Of a stretch of 64,000 nt of DNA, positions 1 to 8,850 are shown in pieces (positions within the stretch are counted from its first letter, which is position 1; each line of letters begins with the position of its first letter). Both the position numbers and the translations under genes were made by a program. Under the pieces are notes generated by a model. The model saw only the letters and a program-made list of their open reading frames with translations, was not told where the DNA came from and did no database searches. Where the stretch lies: assembly GCA_016791045.1 (NCBI GenBank), contig JAEUNO010000030.1, positions 1 to 64,000 of the forward strand. Reading direction: 5' to 3'. This DNA comes from Methyloversatilis sp. (GTDB taxonomy: Bacteria > Pseudomonadota > Gammaproteobacteria > Burkholderiales > Rhodocyclaceae).

Positions 1-34
1 CAGCGCGGTGCGCATGCGCGCCAGGGCCTGCTCG
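1..34. repeat. 34-bp exact copy of an internal accC segment (also at 290-323)
   Basis: Bases 1-34 are identical to bases 290-323 and both are read in the same frame ([10 protein letters not shown] on the minus strand). One copy sits in the accC C-terminal coding region, the other in what should be prmA. The match ends at a short shared CGAGCAG on the prmA side. Its left limit cannot be seen because the window ends there. Confidence 0.85.
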
Positions 35-153
35 ACGTCGCTGCCGGCATCGGCGTCCTCGACCGACACCGACAGCGCCGCCAGCTCGTCGATCAGCGTG
101 TCGCAGACAGGTTCGACCAGCGCTTGCGGCGCGCGCAGCACCAGCTCGAACAT
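1..153 (-). CDS. prmA: Ribosomal protein L11 methyltransferase PrmA, N-terminal fragment
   Basis: This is the first 51 codons of a gene that leaves the window on the left. PrmA trimethylates ribosomal protein L11. The N-terminus shows the family's pattern of an aliphatic first strand followed by LSVSVEDADAGSD. The ATG lies 4 bases after the accC stop, and accB-accC-prmA is a common order in Betaproteobacteria, so co-transcription with accC is likely. After residue 41 the family usually continues EQPLFGEPG (from memory), but here it reads [11 protein letters not shown], identical to a stretch of AccC. The tail may therefore be chimeric. The catalytic methyltransferase domain is outside the window. 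Confidence 0.75.
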   Translation of the reverse strand, partial: MFELVLRAPQALVEPVCDTLIDELAALSVSVEDADAGSDVEQALARMRTAL

Positions 154-157
154 GGCG

Positions 158-1507
158 CTAGCGCTTGTGCTGATTGAGCCAGCCTTCCAGGTAGTGGATG
201 CTGGTGCCGCCTTCGATGAACTTGGCGTCGACCATCAGCTCGCGGTGCAGCGCGATGTTCGTCGAGATGCCCTCGATGACCATCTCCGACAGCGCGGTGC
301 GCATGCGCGCCAGGGCCTGCTCGCGGGTGTCGCCGTGCACGATGACCTTGCCGATCATCGAGTCGTAGTGCGGCGGCACGAAGTTGTGGGTGTCGGCGTG
401 CGAGTCGACGCGCACGCCGGGGCCGCCGGGCGGGTGCCACATGGCGATGCGCCCGGGGGACGGCACGAACTTGTACGGGTCCTCGGCGTTGATGCGGCAC
501 TCGATCGCGTGGCCGCGCATCTGGATCTGACGCTGCGTGAACGGCAGCTTCTCGTTGGCGGCGATGCGGATCTGCATCTGCACGATGTCGATGCCGGTGA
601 CCATCTCGGTCACCGGGTGCTCGACCTGCACGCGCGTGTTCATCTCGATGAAATAGAACTCGCCGTTCTCGAACAGGAACTCGAAGGTGCCGGCGCCGCG
701 GTAGTTGATGCGCCGGCAGGCTTCGGCGCAGCGTTCGCCGACGCGCGCGATGATGCGGGCCGGAATGCCGGGCGCCGGTGCTTCCTCGATGATCTTCTGA
801 TGCCGCCGCTGCATGGAACAGTCGCGCTCGCCCAGATAGACCGCGTTGCGGTGGGCGTCTGCCAGCACCTGGATTTCGATGTGGCGGGGGTTTTCGAGAA
901 ACTTCTCCATGTACACGGAGGGGTTGTTGAACGCTGCCCCGGCTTCGGTCCGCGTCATCTGCACCGCGTTGAGCAGGGCTGCTTCGGTATGTACGGTACG
1001 CATGCCGCGTCCGCCGCCGCCGCCGGCGGCCTTGATGATCACCGGATAGCCGATGCCACGCGCGATGCGGATGATTTCCTTCGGGTCATCGCCGAGCGCG
1101 CCTTCCGAGCCGGGCACGACCGGCACGCCCGCTTCCTTCATCGCATCCTTGGCCGATACCTTGTCACCCATCAGCGTGATGGTTTCCGGGCGCGGGCCGA
1201 TGAATACGAAACCGCTGCGCTCGACCCGTTCGGCAAAGTCGGCGTTTTCGGACAGGAAGCCGTAGCCCGGATGAATGGCTTCCGAATCGGTCACCTCGGC
1301 CGCCGAAATGATGGCCGGGATGTTCAGGTAGGACTGGCTGGACGGTGCCGGGCCGATGCATACCGATTCGTCGGCAAGCTTGACGTATTTCGCTTCGGTG
1401 TCCGCTTCGGAATGCACCGCCACCGTGCGGATGCCCAGCTCGCGGCAGGCACGCAGGATGCGCAGGGCGATTTCGCCGCGGTTTGCGATCAGTATCTTTT
1501 CAAACAT
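158..1507 (-). CDS. accC: Acetyl-CoA carboxylase, biotin carboxylase subunit
   Basis: AccC carboxylates the biotin on AccB using ATP and bicarbonate, the first step of fatty acid synthesis. The 449-aa product matches the family length. It starts [12 protein letters not shown], has the glycine-rich ATP-grasp loop [11 protein letters not shown] at about 159-169, and the conserved [14 protein letters not shown] segment near the active site. I chose the ATG at 1507 because a strong GGAGG Shine-Dalgarno precedes it; the frame stays open upstream, but that part is not AccC-like. The gene follows accB and precedes prmA. The space upstream holds a second copy of its own first 11 codons (see 1500-1628). 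Confidence 0.97.
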   Translation of the reverse strand: MFEKILIANRGEIALRILRACRELGIRTVAVHSEADTEAKYVKLADESVCIGPAPSSQSYLNIPAIISAAEVTDSEAIHPGYGFLSENADFAERVERSGFVFIGPRPETITLMGDKVSAKDAMKEAGVPVVPGSEGALGDDPKEIIRIARGIGYPVIIKAAGGGGGRGMRTVHTEAALLNAVQMTRTEAGAAFNNPSVYMEKFLENPRHIEIQVLADAHRNAVYLGERDCSMQRRHQKIIEEAPAPGIPARIIARVGERCAEACRRINYRGAGTFEFLFENGEFYFIEMNTRVQVEHPVTEMVTGIDIVQMQIRIAANEKLPFTQRQIQMRGHAIECRINAEDPYKFVPSPGRIAMWHPPGGPGVRVDSHADTHNFVPPHYDSMIGKVIVHGDTREQALARMRTALSEMVIEGISTNIALHRELMVDAKFIEGGTSIHYLEGWLNQHKR

Positions 1508-1628
1508 GGGTAACCTCCGCGGCGAAACCGCCCTGACGGCCCCTGGCCGTCGCGCGATTTGACTTCGTCGCTGCGCTGCCCGAGGGCAGCTGGTCACCGC
1601 GGTTTGCGATCAGTATTTTTTCAAACAT
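1500..1628 (-). CDS. 42-codon leader ORF duplicating the start of AccC
   Basis: Reading from the ATG at 1628 gives an uninterrupted 42-codon frame that begins [12 protein letters not shown], runs through unrelated sequence and ends EVTHV-TGA. The stop lies inside the first codons of accC (the string ATGTTTGA carries both the accC ATG and this TGA), an arrangement suited to translational coupling. The ATG lies 16 bases after the accB stop with no good Shine-Dalgarno, whereas accC has GGAGG. Whether it is translated is unknown; it may only be a duplication remnant. The frame itself is directly visible. Confidence 0.45.
   Translation of the reverse strand: MFEKILIANRGDQLPSGSAATKSNRATARGRQGGFAAEVTHV
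1535..1590. other. Two perfect hairpins between accB and accC
   Basis: Bases 1535-1541 and 1545-1551 form a perfect 7-bp stem with a 3-base loop. Bases 1575-1581 and 1584-1590 form a second self-complementary element. Both lie inside the leader ORF, between the two copies of the accC start. No T-tract follows, so they are not classical terminators; they could slow ribosomes or protect mRNA ends. Confidence 0.6.
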
Positions 1629-1644
1629 CGTTTCGGGTCCGCGC

Positions 1645-2100
1645 TCAGCCGATGATGAACAGCGGCTGGCCGTATTCGACCGGCTGGCCGTTCTCGACCA
1701 GTATCGCCTTCACGACGCCGGCTGCGTCCGACTCGATCTCGTTCATGAGCTTCATCGCTTCGATGATGCACAGCGTCTCGCCGACCACGACGGTCTGACC
1801 GATATCGACAAATGATTTGCCGCCGGGCGAAGACGAACGGTAGAAGCTGCCGACCATCGGCGACTTGACCACATGACCCTCAGGCTGGGCCGCCTCGGCC
1901 GGCACGACCGGCAGGGCGGCAACGGCAGCGACAGGTGCCGCTTGCTGCGGCGCAGGCTGGCTCGATACGTAGGTGGTCTGCATGGTGGGTGGCAGGTGCT
2001 TTGCAATGCGCACCTTCTCTTCGCCTTCGGTGACTTCGAGTTCCGAAATCCCCGATTCCTGCACCAGATCGATCAGCTTCTTGAGTTTGCGCAAATCCAT
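1645..2100 (-). CDS. accB: Biotin carboxyl carrier protein of acetyl-CoA carboxylase
   Basis: AccB carries the biotin that shuttles CO2 between AccC and carboxyltransferase. The 151-aa product has the usual N-terminal segment ([18 protein letters not shown]), an Ala/Pro-rich linker at about 47-75, and the biotinyl domain with EAMKLMNEI, where Lys117 should be biotinylated. It lies between aroQ (55-bp gap) and accC; aroQ-accB-accC is a frequent proteobacterial order. Length and motifs are normal. Confidence 0.97.
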   Translation of the reverse strand: MDLRKLKKLIDLVQESGISELEVTEGEEKVRIAKHLPPTMQTTYVSSQPAPQQAAPVAAVAALPVVPAEAAQPEGHVVKSPMVGSFYRSSSPGGKSFVDIGQTVVVGETLCIIEAMKLMNEIESDAAGVVKAILVENGQPVEYGQPLFIIG

Positions 2101-2155
2101 GATTTTCCCCGCAAGAACCGCCCACGTACGTGGCGCGGTGTGTGTGCATGTTTAA

Positions 2156-2674
2156 TTATTGTGTGGTGTCGAGCCGGCGGAGCGCGAACTCCAGAGCGGC
2201 TTCGTAACCGTAGGCACCGAGTCCGCAGATGACGCCGACGGCGATGTCCGACAGGTAGGAGTGGTGCCTGAACGCTTCCCGCGCATGGACGTTCGACAGG
2301 TGAACCTCGACGAACGGGATGCTGACCGACGCGAGGGCGTCGCGAATGGCCACGCTGGTGTGGGTGTAGGCGGCCGGGTTGATGAGGATGAAGTCGATGT
2401 GTTCGGTCCGCGCGTGCTGGATGCGCGTGACCAGTTCGCCTTCGTGGTTGCTCTGGAAGCATTCGATGACCACGCCCCGTTCCAGCGCAGTCACTTTCAG
2501 CCGGGCATCGATGTCGGCCAGTGTCAGATGACCGTAGATGTCCGGTTCCCGCGAGCCCAGCAGATTCAGGTTGGGCCCGTGCAGGACAAGTATGCGACGC
2601 GTCGCGGCAGGCTTTCCGACACTGTCCGGCTGCACGGCAGTTTTTGACGCCTTGCGGCGAGTTGTAGGCTGCAT
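2156..2674 (-). CDS. aroQ: 3-dehydroquinate dehydratase, type II
   Basis: This enzyme converts 3-dehydroquinate to 3-dehydroshikimate in the shikimate pathway. The conserved [17 protein letters not shown] segment starts at residue 28, and [16 protein letters not shown] and EVHLSN follow, as expected for type II enzymes. The product is 172 aa, about 25 longer than usual because of a basic N-terminal extension. The only ATG in frame gives this extension; a GTG at codon 15 would shorten it. It is the gene before accB in the same direction. Confidence 0.95.
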   Translation of the reverse strand: MQPTTRRKASKTAVQPDSVGKPAATRRILVLHGPNLNLLGSREPDIYGHLTLADIDARLKVTALERGVVIECFQSNHEGELVTRIQHARTEHIDFILINPAAYTHTSVAIRDALASVSIPFVEVHLSNVHAREAFRHHSYLSDIAVGVICGLGAYGYEAALEFALRRLDTTQ

Positions 2675-2727
2675 GGCGGCAAGTTTGCCGGACTTGGCTG
2701 CAATTTGTCCAGCCGGGGACAGTGCGC

Positions 2728-3267
2728 TCAGCGCAACCTTGCCAGCAGGATGGCTTCCAGTTCGGATTCCTTGTAGGTGCCCAGCTTGCGTTCGACCACG
2801 CTGCCGTCGGGTGCGAAAATCACCGTGAATGGCATGCCCTGCGCGGTGTTGCCCAGTTCCGAAGAAATCTGTATCGCGTCAGAGCCGCCGATCAGCAGCG
2901 GGTAGTCGATCGTCTCTTCCTGCAGGTATTGGCGCACGTTGTCTGCGCTGTCGATGCTGATGCCGACGAATTGCACGCCGCGATCGCGCAGTCGACCGGC
3001 GATGCGCGAAAAACCGGGCATCTCCTCCCGGCACGGCGGGCACCAGGTGGCCCAGAAATTCACCACCAGCAGTTTGCCGCGCCAGGCCGAGAACGGCATT
3101 TCGGTGCCGCTGGCGTCGGCCAGCCGGAGCGCGTCGAGACGGTTGGCGCCGATGGCTGCGGGGGCTGCCTCGAGCGTCGGTTGGCGCGACAGGGCGCTCC
3201 ACACCCCCGCGGCGCCGGCGGCGAGCACGGTGGCGGCGATCAGGGCACGTCGCAGCCAGATATTCAT
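2728..3267 (-). CDS. TlpA-family thioredoxin-like protein
   Basis: This is a membrane-anchored periplasmic thiol-disulfide protein of the TlpA/ResA/CcmG superfamily. The 179-aa product has an N-terminal hydrophobic anchor (about residues 8-26), then a thioredoxin fold with the motif [15 protein letters not shown] and a later cis-Pro region ([15 protein letters not shown]). Such proteins reduce apo-cytochromes or copper sites; the nearby oxidase cluster makes a role in respiratory assembly possible, but this is inference. The ATG overlaps the stop of the upstream gene by 4 bp, so the two are probably translationally coupled. Confidence 0.88.
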   Translation of the reverse strand: MNIWLRRALIAATVLAAGAAGVWSALSRQPTLEAAPAAIGANRLDALRLADASGTEMPFSAWRGKLLVVNFWATWCPPCREEMPGFSRIAGRLRDRGVQFVGISIDSADNVRQYLQEETIDYPLLIGGSDAIQISSELGNTAQGMPFTVIFAPDGSVVERKLGTYKESELEAILLARLR

Positions 3268-3836
3268 TCCTCGATCTCCTCGTTGTCCAGCAGGGCACGC
3301 AGCGACTCGGCACGCAGCCGCTCGCGCCCCCGGGACCGCTCCAGACCGGCCGGGAAGACCGCCAGTTCCACCGGCAGGTCATCCCAATCGAACAGCAGCG
3401 TGGTTTCCGGGCTGTTCCGGTCGGGCCGGCGCGGGTCGCGTGAATCGAAATCGACACCGTTGTTGAGCAGGAACAGTTCGACTTCCTTTGCGCTGTCGGC
3501 GAATACCTGCAGTTCGATCGCCGTGAAGCGACCGGCAGTTCCGTCGACCACGCCGCCGGTGGCGTAGGGGCTGAAGCGGGCGAGCTCCGCCATCAGCGTC
3601 ACGGCGGCGCTGCGCAGCATGCGCAACTGTTCCGGCTGTTCGTCGGCCAGATACAGTGACTGGTAGGTGCGTACCGCCTCCTCGATCTCGAGGTTGGTCG
3701 GCAGTTCCTCGTTCGGACCGATGCCGAGCTGACGCGCTGCCTTGCGTTTGGCGAGCCCGTAGTCGCGGATGCCTTCTTCGGCGATCAGTCGCGCGGCAGT
3801 GCTTGCGATCTGCCGTCTCATGTTGCTGGGGCGCAT
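3264..3836 (-). CDS. Conserved-looking hypothetical protein upstream of tlpA
   Basis: I do not recognise a named family. The product is about 190 aa if it starts at the ATG at 3836 (MRPSN); ATGs at 3821 and 3890 are also possible and none has a clear Shine-Dalgarno. The N-terminus (RRQIASTAARLIAEEGIRDY) resembles the first helix of TetR regulators, but no helix-turn-helix follows clearly (AKRKAARQLGI). The rest is soluble, acidic at the C-terminus, with no membrane segment or catalytic motif that I can name. It overlaps tlpA by 4 bp and is divergent from mpl. Confidence 0.7.
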   Translation of the reverse strand: MRPSNMRRQIASTAARLIAEEGIRDYGLAKRKAARQLGIGPNEELPTNLEIEEAVRTYQSLYLADEQPEQLRMLRSAAVTLMAELARFSPYATGGVVDGTAGRFTAIELQVFADSAKEVELFLLNNGVDFDSRDPRRPDRNSPETTLLFDWDDLPVELAVFPAGLERSRGRERLRAESLRALLDNEEIEE

Positions 3837-3871
3837 GGCGGATGCTGCAGAGGGTGGGCACGGGCCCGGGT

Positions 3872-3880
3872 TGATAGAAT
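3872..3880 (+). promoter_or_regulatory. Candidate extended -10 promoter of mpl
   Basis: TGATAGAAT has the TGn extension and a TAGAAT -10, 30 bp before the mpl ATG. No good -35 is visible. The same TAGAAT string recurs before glyQ and folB. Confidence 0.4.
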
Positions 3881-3909
3881 CTGCGGCCATTCTGTCACAT
3901 CACCCAGCC

Positions 3910-5262
3910 ATGCACATTCACATCCTCGGCATCTGCGGCACCTTCATGGGCGGTGTTGCCGCGCTGGCGCGCGAGGCCGGACATCAGGTCAGCGGCTGCG
4001 ATGCCGGTGTCTATCCGCCGATGAGCACACAGCTTGAACAACTGGGTATCAACGTGATCGAGGGCTACGATCCGGCGCAGATCGATCTCGAACCTGACCT
4101 GTTCGTCGTCGGCAATGCTGTGTCACGCGGCAATCCGCTGCTGGAAGCCGTGCTGGATCGCGGATTGCCGTATGTGTCGGGTCCCCAGTGGCTGGCGGAG
4201 CACGTGCTGGCCGGGCGCTGGGTGCTCGCGGTCGCCGGCACGCACGGCAAGACGACGACGACTTCGATGCTGGCGTGGATGCTCGAGGATGCCGGACTGA
4301 AGCCCGGTTTCCTGATCGGCGGCGTGCCACTGAATTTCGGAGTGTCGGCGCGGCTGGGCGACGCGCCGTTCTTCGTGATCGAGGCCGACGAGTACGACAC
4401 CGCGTTCTGCGACAAGCGGTCGAAATTCGTCCACTACCGGCCGCGCACCGCCATCCTGAACAATCTCGAGTTCGATCACGCCGACATCTTCGGTGATCTG
4501 GCTGCCATCGAGACCCAGTTCCACCACCTCGTGCGCACAATGCCTGCCAGCGCCCGCATCATTGCCAATGGCGCCGAAGAATCCTTGCACCGCGTGCTGG
4601 CGCGCGGCGTCTGGAGCGAAGTCGAGTGGTTCAATGCGCCGTCTGGCTGGCAGGTGACGGGGGCCGGGCAGGCGCTGCACGTGCGCGGCCCGGCCGGTGA
4701 GGACGTTGCGGGTCGGCTTGAGATGCCCGGCATGCACAACGCGAACAACGCGCTGGCGGCCATGCTCGCGGCGCGCCATGCCGGCGCGCGCCCGGAGCAT
4801 GCACTCGAATCGCTGGCCACCTTCCGGGGCATCCGTCGGCGGCTGGAGCGGATTGGCGAAGTGGCAGGCGTGACCGTCTATGACGACTTTGCGCACCACC
4901 CTACCGCCATCGAGGAAACGATCCGCGCCCTGCGCACCGAGGTGGGTAAGGCGCGTATCCTTGCCGTCATCGAGCCGCGTTCGAACACGATGAAGCTCGG
5001 CGTGATGAAGGCGCGCCTGCCCGCTGCACTCGAATCTGCCGACCTGACCTTCTGCCTCGGTGGCGATACGCTGGGCTGGGACGCTGCCGCTGCACTGGCT
5101 CCGCTGGGGCAGCGGGCCCGTGTTGCGCCGACGGTCGATACGCTGCTCGACCAGCTGTTGGGTGCGGTGCGTCCCGGCGACCATGTGCTCGTGATGAGCA
5201 ATGGCGGCTTCGGCGGCGTCCACCGCAAGTTGCTGAATCGACTTGATCCGTCACGTCCGTGA
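3910..5262 (+). CDS. mpl: UDP-N-acetylmuramate:L-alanyl-gamma-D-glutamyl-meso-diaminopimelate ligase
   Basis: Mpl ligates recycled murein tripeptide to UDP-MurNAc in the cytoplasm, feeding peptidoglycan recycling. The 450-aa product equals the family length. It begins MHIHILGICGTFMGG, the Rossmann-like first domain of Mur ligases, has the ATP loop AGTHGKTTTTSMLAWML near residues 113-130, and the Mpl/MurC-type VYDDFAHHPTAIEETI in the C-terminal domain. The ATG at 3910 aligns with the family start; the longer frame upstream is not conserved. It is divergent from the tlpA run. Confidence 0.96.
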   Translation: MHIHILGICGTFMGGVAALAREAGHQVSGCDAGVYPPMSTQLEQLGINVIEGYDPAQIDLEPDLFVVGNAVSRGNPLLEAVLDRGLPYVSGPQWLAEHVLAGRWVLAVAGTHGKTTTTSMLAWMLEDAGLKPGFLIGGVPLNFGVSARLGDAPFFVIEADEYDTAFCDKRSKFVHYRPRTAILNNLEFDHADIFGDLAAIETQFHHLVRTMPASARIIANGAEESLHRVLARGVWSEVEWFNAPSGWQVTGAGQALHVRGPAGEDVAGRLEMPGMHNANNALAAMLAARHAGARPEHALESLATFRGIRRRLERIGEVAGVTVYDDFAHHPTAIEETIRALRTEVGKARILAVIEPRSNTMKLGVMKARLPAALESADLTFCLGGDTLGWDAAAALAPLGQRARVAPTVDTLLDQLLGAVRPGDHVLVMSNGGFGGVHRKLLNRLDPSRP

Positions 5263-5314
5263 TGGCGGCGCCTTGGGTTTTGCTCCGTTACGATATTGAT
5301 AAGCGAGGGGGCGT

Positions 5315-5857
5315 GTGCTAGCTTATCGATTGCCAAGCGGCCCGCAGTGGTCGTATCAGGGGAGCTCCACTTCCGAGGCAGTCCACTTGTCTGCAGTACT
5401 CAGCCAATCCAGCGAGTTCAGCATTGAAGCCCGCCGCAATTGCTCGATGTCGCCGCGCGCCCTCCTGAATTTTTTTCTGGTCACCTGTGCGCTGTCGATG
5501 GCGATCGCGGCTGCGTGGGCAGCGGTCGGTGTCTGGTGGGTGTTTCCATTTGCCGGGCTGGAGATCAGCGCGCTCGGACTTGCATTCATTGCGTATGGAC
5601 GCAGGGTAGGTGACTTTGAACGCATTCATCTCGACGATGAGCGGTTGCTTGTCGAGGTTTGCGAAAAAACGCGTGTGAGCCGATACGAGTTCGCACCGGC
5701 ATGGGCAAAAGTTGAAACGCGGAAGGTCGGATTCAGTTCGGAAGTCGTTGTACGGTGTCGCGACAGACAAGTGACGGTCGGTCGCTACCTCGATGAAAAG
5801 GGGCGCGCGAAGCTCGCACGCGATCTGGCAGGAAGATTGCGGGAAAGGCGTTTTTAG
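5315..5857 (+). CDS. DUF2244 membrane protein next to the cytochrome oxidase genes
   Basis: A 180-aa protein with the DUF2244 hallmark RRNCSMSPRALLNFF followed by two hydrophobic helices (about residues 50-92) and a C-terminal beta-rich cytoplasmic part ending in RERRF. The family is commonly found just upstream of coxB in Betaproteobacteria, which is the position here (84-bp gap). Its biochemical role is not established. The first about 30 residues are not typical, so the true start may be downstream at a non-ATG codon. Confidence 0.8.
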   Translation: MLAYRLPSGPQWSYQGSSTSEAVHLSAVLSQSSEFSIEARRNCSMSPRALLNFFLVTCALSMAIAAAWAAVGVWWVFPFAGLEISALGLAFIAYGRRVGDFERIHLDDERLLVEVCEKTRVSRYEFAPAWAKVETRKVGFSSEVVVRCRDRQVTVGRYLDEKGRAKLARDLAGRLRERRF

Positions 5858-5941
5858 CTGCTTTTTGCTGTTTGTTGTTTAGCCGTTGTCTGGATTCACC
5901 GTTTCACAGAACCAATCACAACATAAATCTGGGGTTGCATT

Positions 5942-7084
5942 ATGGCGCTATCAAGAGGTGGCTTGCCCATTGCCCGTCGGGCTTGGGCGGCGATGGGTTT
6001 GTTTCTGCTTTCGGGTATTTCCCAGGCGGAAATGAAACTGAATCTGCAGGAGCCGATCACGGCGCTCGGTCGAGACGTCTACGACCTGCACCTGCTGATG
6101 ACCATCGTCTGTGGCGTCATTTTCGTCGCCGTCTTCGGTGTGATGTTCTGGTCGGTGTTCGTGCACCGCAAGTCAGCGGGTTACAAGGCGGCTACCTTCC
6201 ACGAAAGCACGACGGTTGAAATTCTCTGGACCATCGTTCCGGTCTTCATCCTGCTCGGCATGGCCTGGCCCGCGACGAAAACCATTCTCGCGATGCGCGA
6301 CACCACCAATGCGGACATCACGATCAAGGCAACGGGGTATCAGTGGAAGTGGGGCTATGACTATCTGAAGGGCACGGGCGAAGGCATCAGCTTCGTCAGC
6401 ACGTTGTCCACCCCGCAGCCGCAGGTACGCAACGAAGTCGCCAAGGGCGAGAACTACCTGCTCGAGGTCGACAACGAGCTTGTCGTTCCTGTCGGCAAGA
6501 AGATCCGCATCCTCACGACCGCGAATGACGTCATTCACGCCTGGTGGGTGCCTGCACTCGCGGTGAAGCAGGACGCGGTGCCGGGCTTCATCCGCGATAC
6601 GTGGTTCCGCGCCGAAAAGACGGGTACCTATCGCGGGCAATGCGCCGAGCTGTGCGGCAAGGAACATGGCTACATGCCCATCGTCGTCAAGATCGTGACC
6701 GAGGAAGAGTACGCGGCATGGGTCGACGGCAAGCTCAAGGCAATGGCTGCGGCCGCGGATGATCCGAACAAGATGTACCTCGTCGAAGAGCTGACCCCGC
6801 GTGGCGAGAAGGTGTTTGCTGCCAACTGCGCCGCCTGTCATCAGGCGAATGGTCAGGGCTTGCCGCCTGCCTTCCCGCCGCTTGTCGGATCCAAGGTGGT
6901 GCTCGGCCCGCAGGACGGTCAGATCGACATCCTGTTGAACGGCAAGTCGGGCACGGCGATGGCGGCCTTCAAGCACCTGAGCGATACCGAACTGGCAGCC
7001 GTGATCACGTACACCCGGAACAGCTGGGGCAACGCCACCGGTGAAGTCGTTCAGCCGTCGGACATCAAGGTGGCGCGCGAGTAA
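5942..7084 (+). CDS. coxB: Cytochrome c oxidase subunit II with fused cytochrome c domain
   Basis: Subunit II takes electrons from cytochrome c through its binuclear CuA centre. The 380-aa protein has a signal sequence (about 1-29), two membrane helices (about 52-74 and 92-114), and CuA ligands H199, C234, E236, C238, H242 and M245 in the HAWW and RGQCAELCGKEHGYMP segments. A C-terminal cytochrome c domain carries CAACH (C296, C299, H300), so this is the caa3-like type II subunit. It begins the operon coxB-coxA-small protein-ctaG-DUF2970-coxC. Confidence 0.97.
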   Translation: MALSRGGLPIARRAWAAMGLFLLSGISQAEMKLNLQEPITALGRDVYDLHLLMTIVCGVIFVAVFGVMFWSVFVHRKSAGYKAATFHESTTVEILWTIVPVFILLGMAWPATKTILAMRDTTNADITIKATGYQWKWGYDYLKGTGEGISFVSTLSTPQPQVRNEVAKGENYLLEVDNELVVPVGKKIRILTTANDVIHAWWVPALAVKQDAVPGFIRDTWFRAEKTGTYRGQCAELCGKEHGYMPIVVKIVTEEEYAAWVDGKLKAMAAAADDPNKMYLVEELTPRGEKVFAANCAACHQANGQGLPPAFPPLVGSKVVLGPQDGQIDILLNGKSGTAMAAFKHLSDTELAAVITYTRNSWGNATGEVVQPSDIKVARE

Positions 7085-7135
7085 GCGGCCGTCTCCGAAC
7101 CTTCAGTCAACATTCTAGATTTTCAGGAGATCAAC

Positions 7136-8722
7136 ATGGCTGCGATTCCGGGCGGTGCCGACCACGCACACGATCACGACCACCATCAGCCCAGCGGCAT
7201 CATGCGCTGGGTCACCACGACGAATCACAAGGACATCGGCTCGATGTACCTGTGGTTCAGTTTCGCGATGTTCCTTGTCGGCGGCGTCATGGCGCTCGTC
7301 ATCCGCGCCGAACTGTTCCAGCCCGGCCTGCAGGTGGTTGATCCCGACCGCTTCAACCAGATGACGACGCTGCACGGTCTCATCATGGTGTTCGGCGCGA
7401 TCATGCCGGCCTTTGTCGGCTTCGCGAACTGGATGATTCCGCTGATGATCGGCGCATCCGACATGGCGTTCGCACGCATGAACAACTGGTCCTTCTGGCT
7501 GCTGCCGCCGGCTGCCATCCTGCTCACCTCGTCGCTGCTCGTGCCGGGTGGTGCCGCCGCTTCGGGCTGGACGCTCTATCCGCCGCTGACCGTGCAGATG
7601 GGCATCGGCATGGACATGGCGATCTTCGCGGTCCACATTCTCGGCATTTCGTCGATCATGGGCTCGATCAACATCGTGACGACGCTGCTGAACATGCGTG
7701 CGCCGGGCATGACGTTGATGAAGATGCCGCTGTTCTGCTGGACCTGGCTGATCACCGCCTATCTGGTCATCGCGGTGATGCCGGTTCTGGCCGGTGCGGT
7801 CACGATGATCCTGACCGACCGTCACTTCGGCACCAGCTTCTTCAATGCGGCCGGTGGCGGTGACCCGGTGCTGTACCAGCACATCTTCTGGTTCTTCGGC
7901 CATCCCGAGGTCTACATCATTGCGATCCCGGCCTTCGGTGTCGTGTCGCAGGTGATTCCCGCCTTTTCGCGCAAGCCGCTTTTCGGTTACGCCTCGATGG
8001 TCTATGCGACCTCGTCGATCGCCATCCTGTCCTTCATCGTGTGGGCGCACCATATGTATACGGTGGGCATGCCGGTTGCCGGTCAGCTGTACTTCATGTT
8101 CGCCACGATGCTGATCGCCATTCCGACCGGCGTGAAGGTGTTCAACTGGGTGGCCACCATGTGGCGCGGTTCGCTGAGCTTCGAGACGCCGATGCTGTTC
8201 TCGATCGGTTTCCTGTTCCTCTTCACGCTGGGCGGCTTCTCCGGACTGGTGCTGTCGATGACGGCGGTGGATATCCAGCTGCACGACAGCTACTACGTCG
8301 TGGCGCACTTCCACTACGTGATGGTCGCAGGCGCGCTGTTCTCCGCCTACGCCGGCGCCTACTACTGGCTGCCGAAGTGGACGGGTCACATGTACGACGA
8401 AAAGCTGGGCAAGCTGCACTTCTGGCTGTCCATCGTGTTCTTCAACATGACCTTCTTCGTCCAGCATTTCCTCGGCCTCGCAGGCATGCCGCGCCGCATC
8501 CCGGACTACTCGCTGCAGTTTGCCGAGTTCAACATGATCTCGTCGATCGGTGCCTTCGGCTTCGGTCTGTCGCAGCTGGTGTTCCTGGTTGTCGTGCTGA
8601 AGTGCATCAAGGGTGGCGAGAAGGCCTCTGCCAAGCCGTGGGATGGTGCCGAAGGCCTTGAGTGGACGGTGCCGTCGCCGGCGCCGCATCACACCTTCGA
8701 AACGCCTCCGGTCTTCAAGTGA
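7136..8722 (+). CDS. coxA: Cytochrome c oxidase subunit I
   Basis: Subunit I is the catalytic heme-copper subunit that reduces O2 and pumps protons. The 528-aa product has the expected 12-helix pattern. Visible ligands are H80 (heme a), H256 with Y260 in GHPEVY (CuB and the cross-linked Tyr of A-type enzymes), H305 and H306 (CuB), H391 (heme a3) and H393 (heme a). The N-terminus has a His-rich stretch (HAHDHDHH, about 10-17) that could bind metal, an inference. A good AGGAGA Shine-Dalgarno precedes the ATG. Confidence 0.98.
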   Translation: MAAIPGGADHAHDHDHHQPSGIMRWVTTTNHKDIGSMYLWFSFAMFLVGGVMALVIRAELFQPGLQVVDPDRFNQMTTLHGLIMVFGAIMPAFVGFANWMIPLMIGASDMAFARMNNWSFWLLPPAAILLTSSLLVPGGAAASGWTLYPPLTVQMGIGMDMAIFAVHILGISSIMGSINIVTTLLNMRAPGMTLMKMPLFCWTWLITAYLVIAVMPVLAGAVTMILTDRHFGTSFFNAAGGGDPVLYQHIFWFFGHPEVYIIAIPAFGVVSQVIPAFSRKPLFGYASMVYATSSIAILSFIVWAHHMYTVGMPVAGQLYFMFATMLIAIPTGVKVFNWVATMWRGSLSFETPMLFSIGFLFLFTLGGFSGLVLSMTAVDIQLHDSYYVVAHFHYVMVAGALFSAYAGAYYWLPKWTGHMYDEKLGKLHFWLSIVFFNMTFFVQHFLGLAGMPRRIPDYSLQFAEFNMISSIGAFGFGLSQLVFLVVVLKCIKGGEKASAKPWDGAEGLEWTVPSPAPHHTFETPPVFK

Positions 8723-8850
8723 GCGCCGCTGTGACCTCAAGTGATGACGAGCTCCGCCGCCGCAACGTACGTACTGCGGTGTGGCTGGCGGGGACTGCGG
8801 TTGCCGTGTTCGTGGCGTTTGTGGTTCGTTACGGGTTGTCCGGCCAATGA
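8719..8850 (+). CDS. Cytochrome oxidase small assembly protein (43 aa)
   Basis: A GTG at 8719 overlaps the coxA stop (GTGA) and opens a 43-aa frame: a short charged start (DDELRRRNVR) and one membrane helix (AVWLAGTAVAVFVAFVV). Its TGA overlaps the ctaG ATG by 4 bp. Single-helix proteins of about 40 aa with an RRRNVR start are found at this position in betaproteobacterial cox operons and are annotated as small assembly proteins. A GTG at 8731 is an alternative start. The coupled overlaps on both sides support it as a real gene. Confidence 0.8.
   Translation: MSAAVTSSDDELRRRNVRTAVWLAGTAVAVFVAFVVRYGLSGQ

Larger units (their letters stand above)
1476..1628. repeat. Direct repeat of the accC 5' end (1476-1507 and 1597-1628)
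   Basis: Two 32-bp copies, 121 bp apart, differ at a single base that is silent for Lys (AAG versus AAA). The downstream copy is the real accC start, the upstream copy lies just behind accB. Each encodes [11 protein letters not shown]. The arrangement looks like a tandem duplication of the accC start followed by divergence of the DNA between the copies. Confidence 0.9.
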
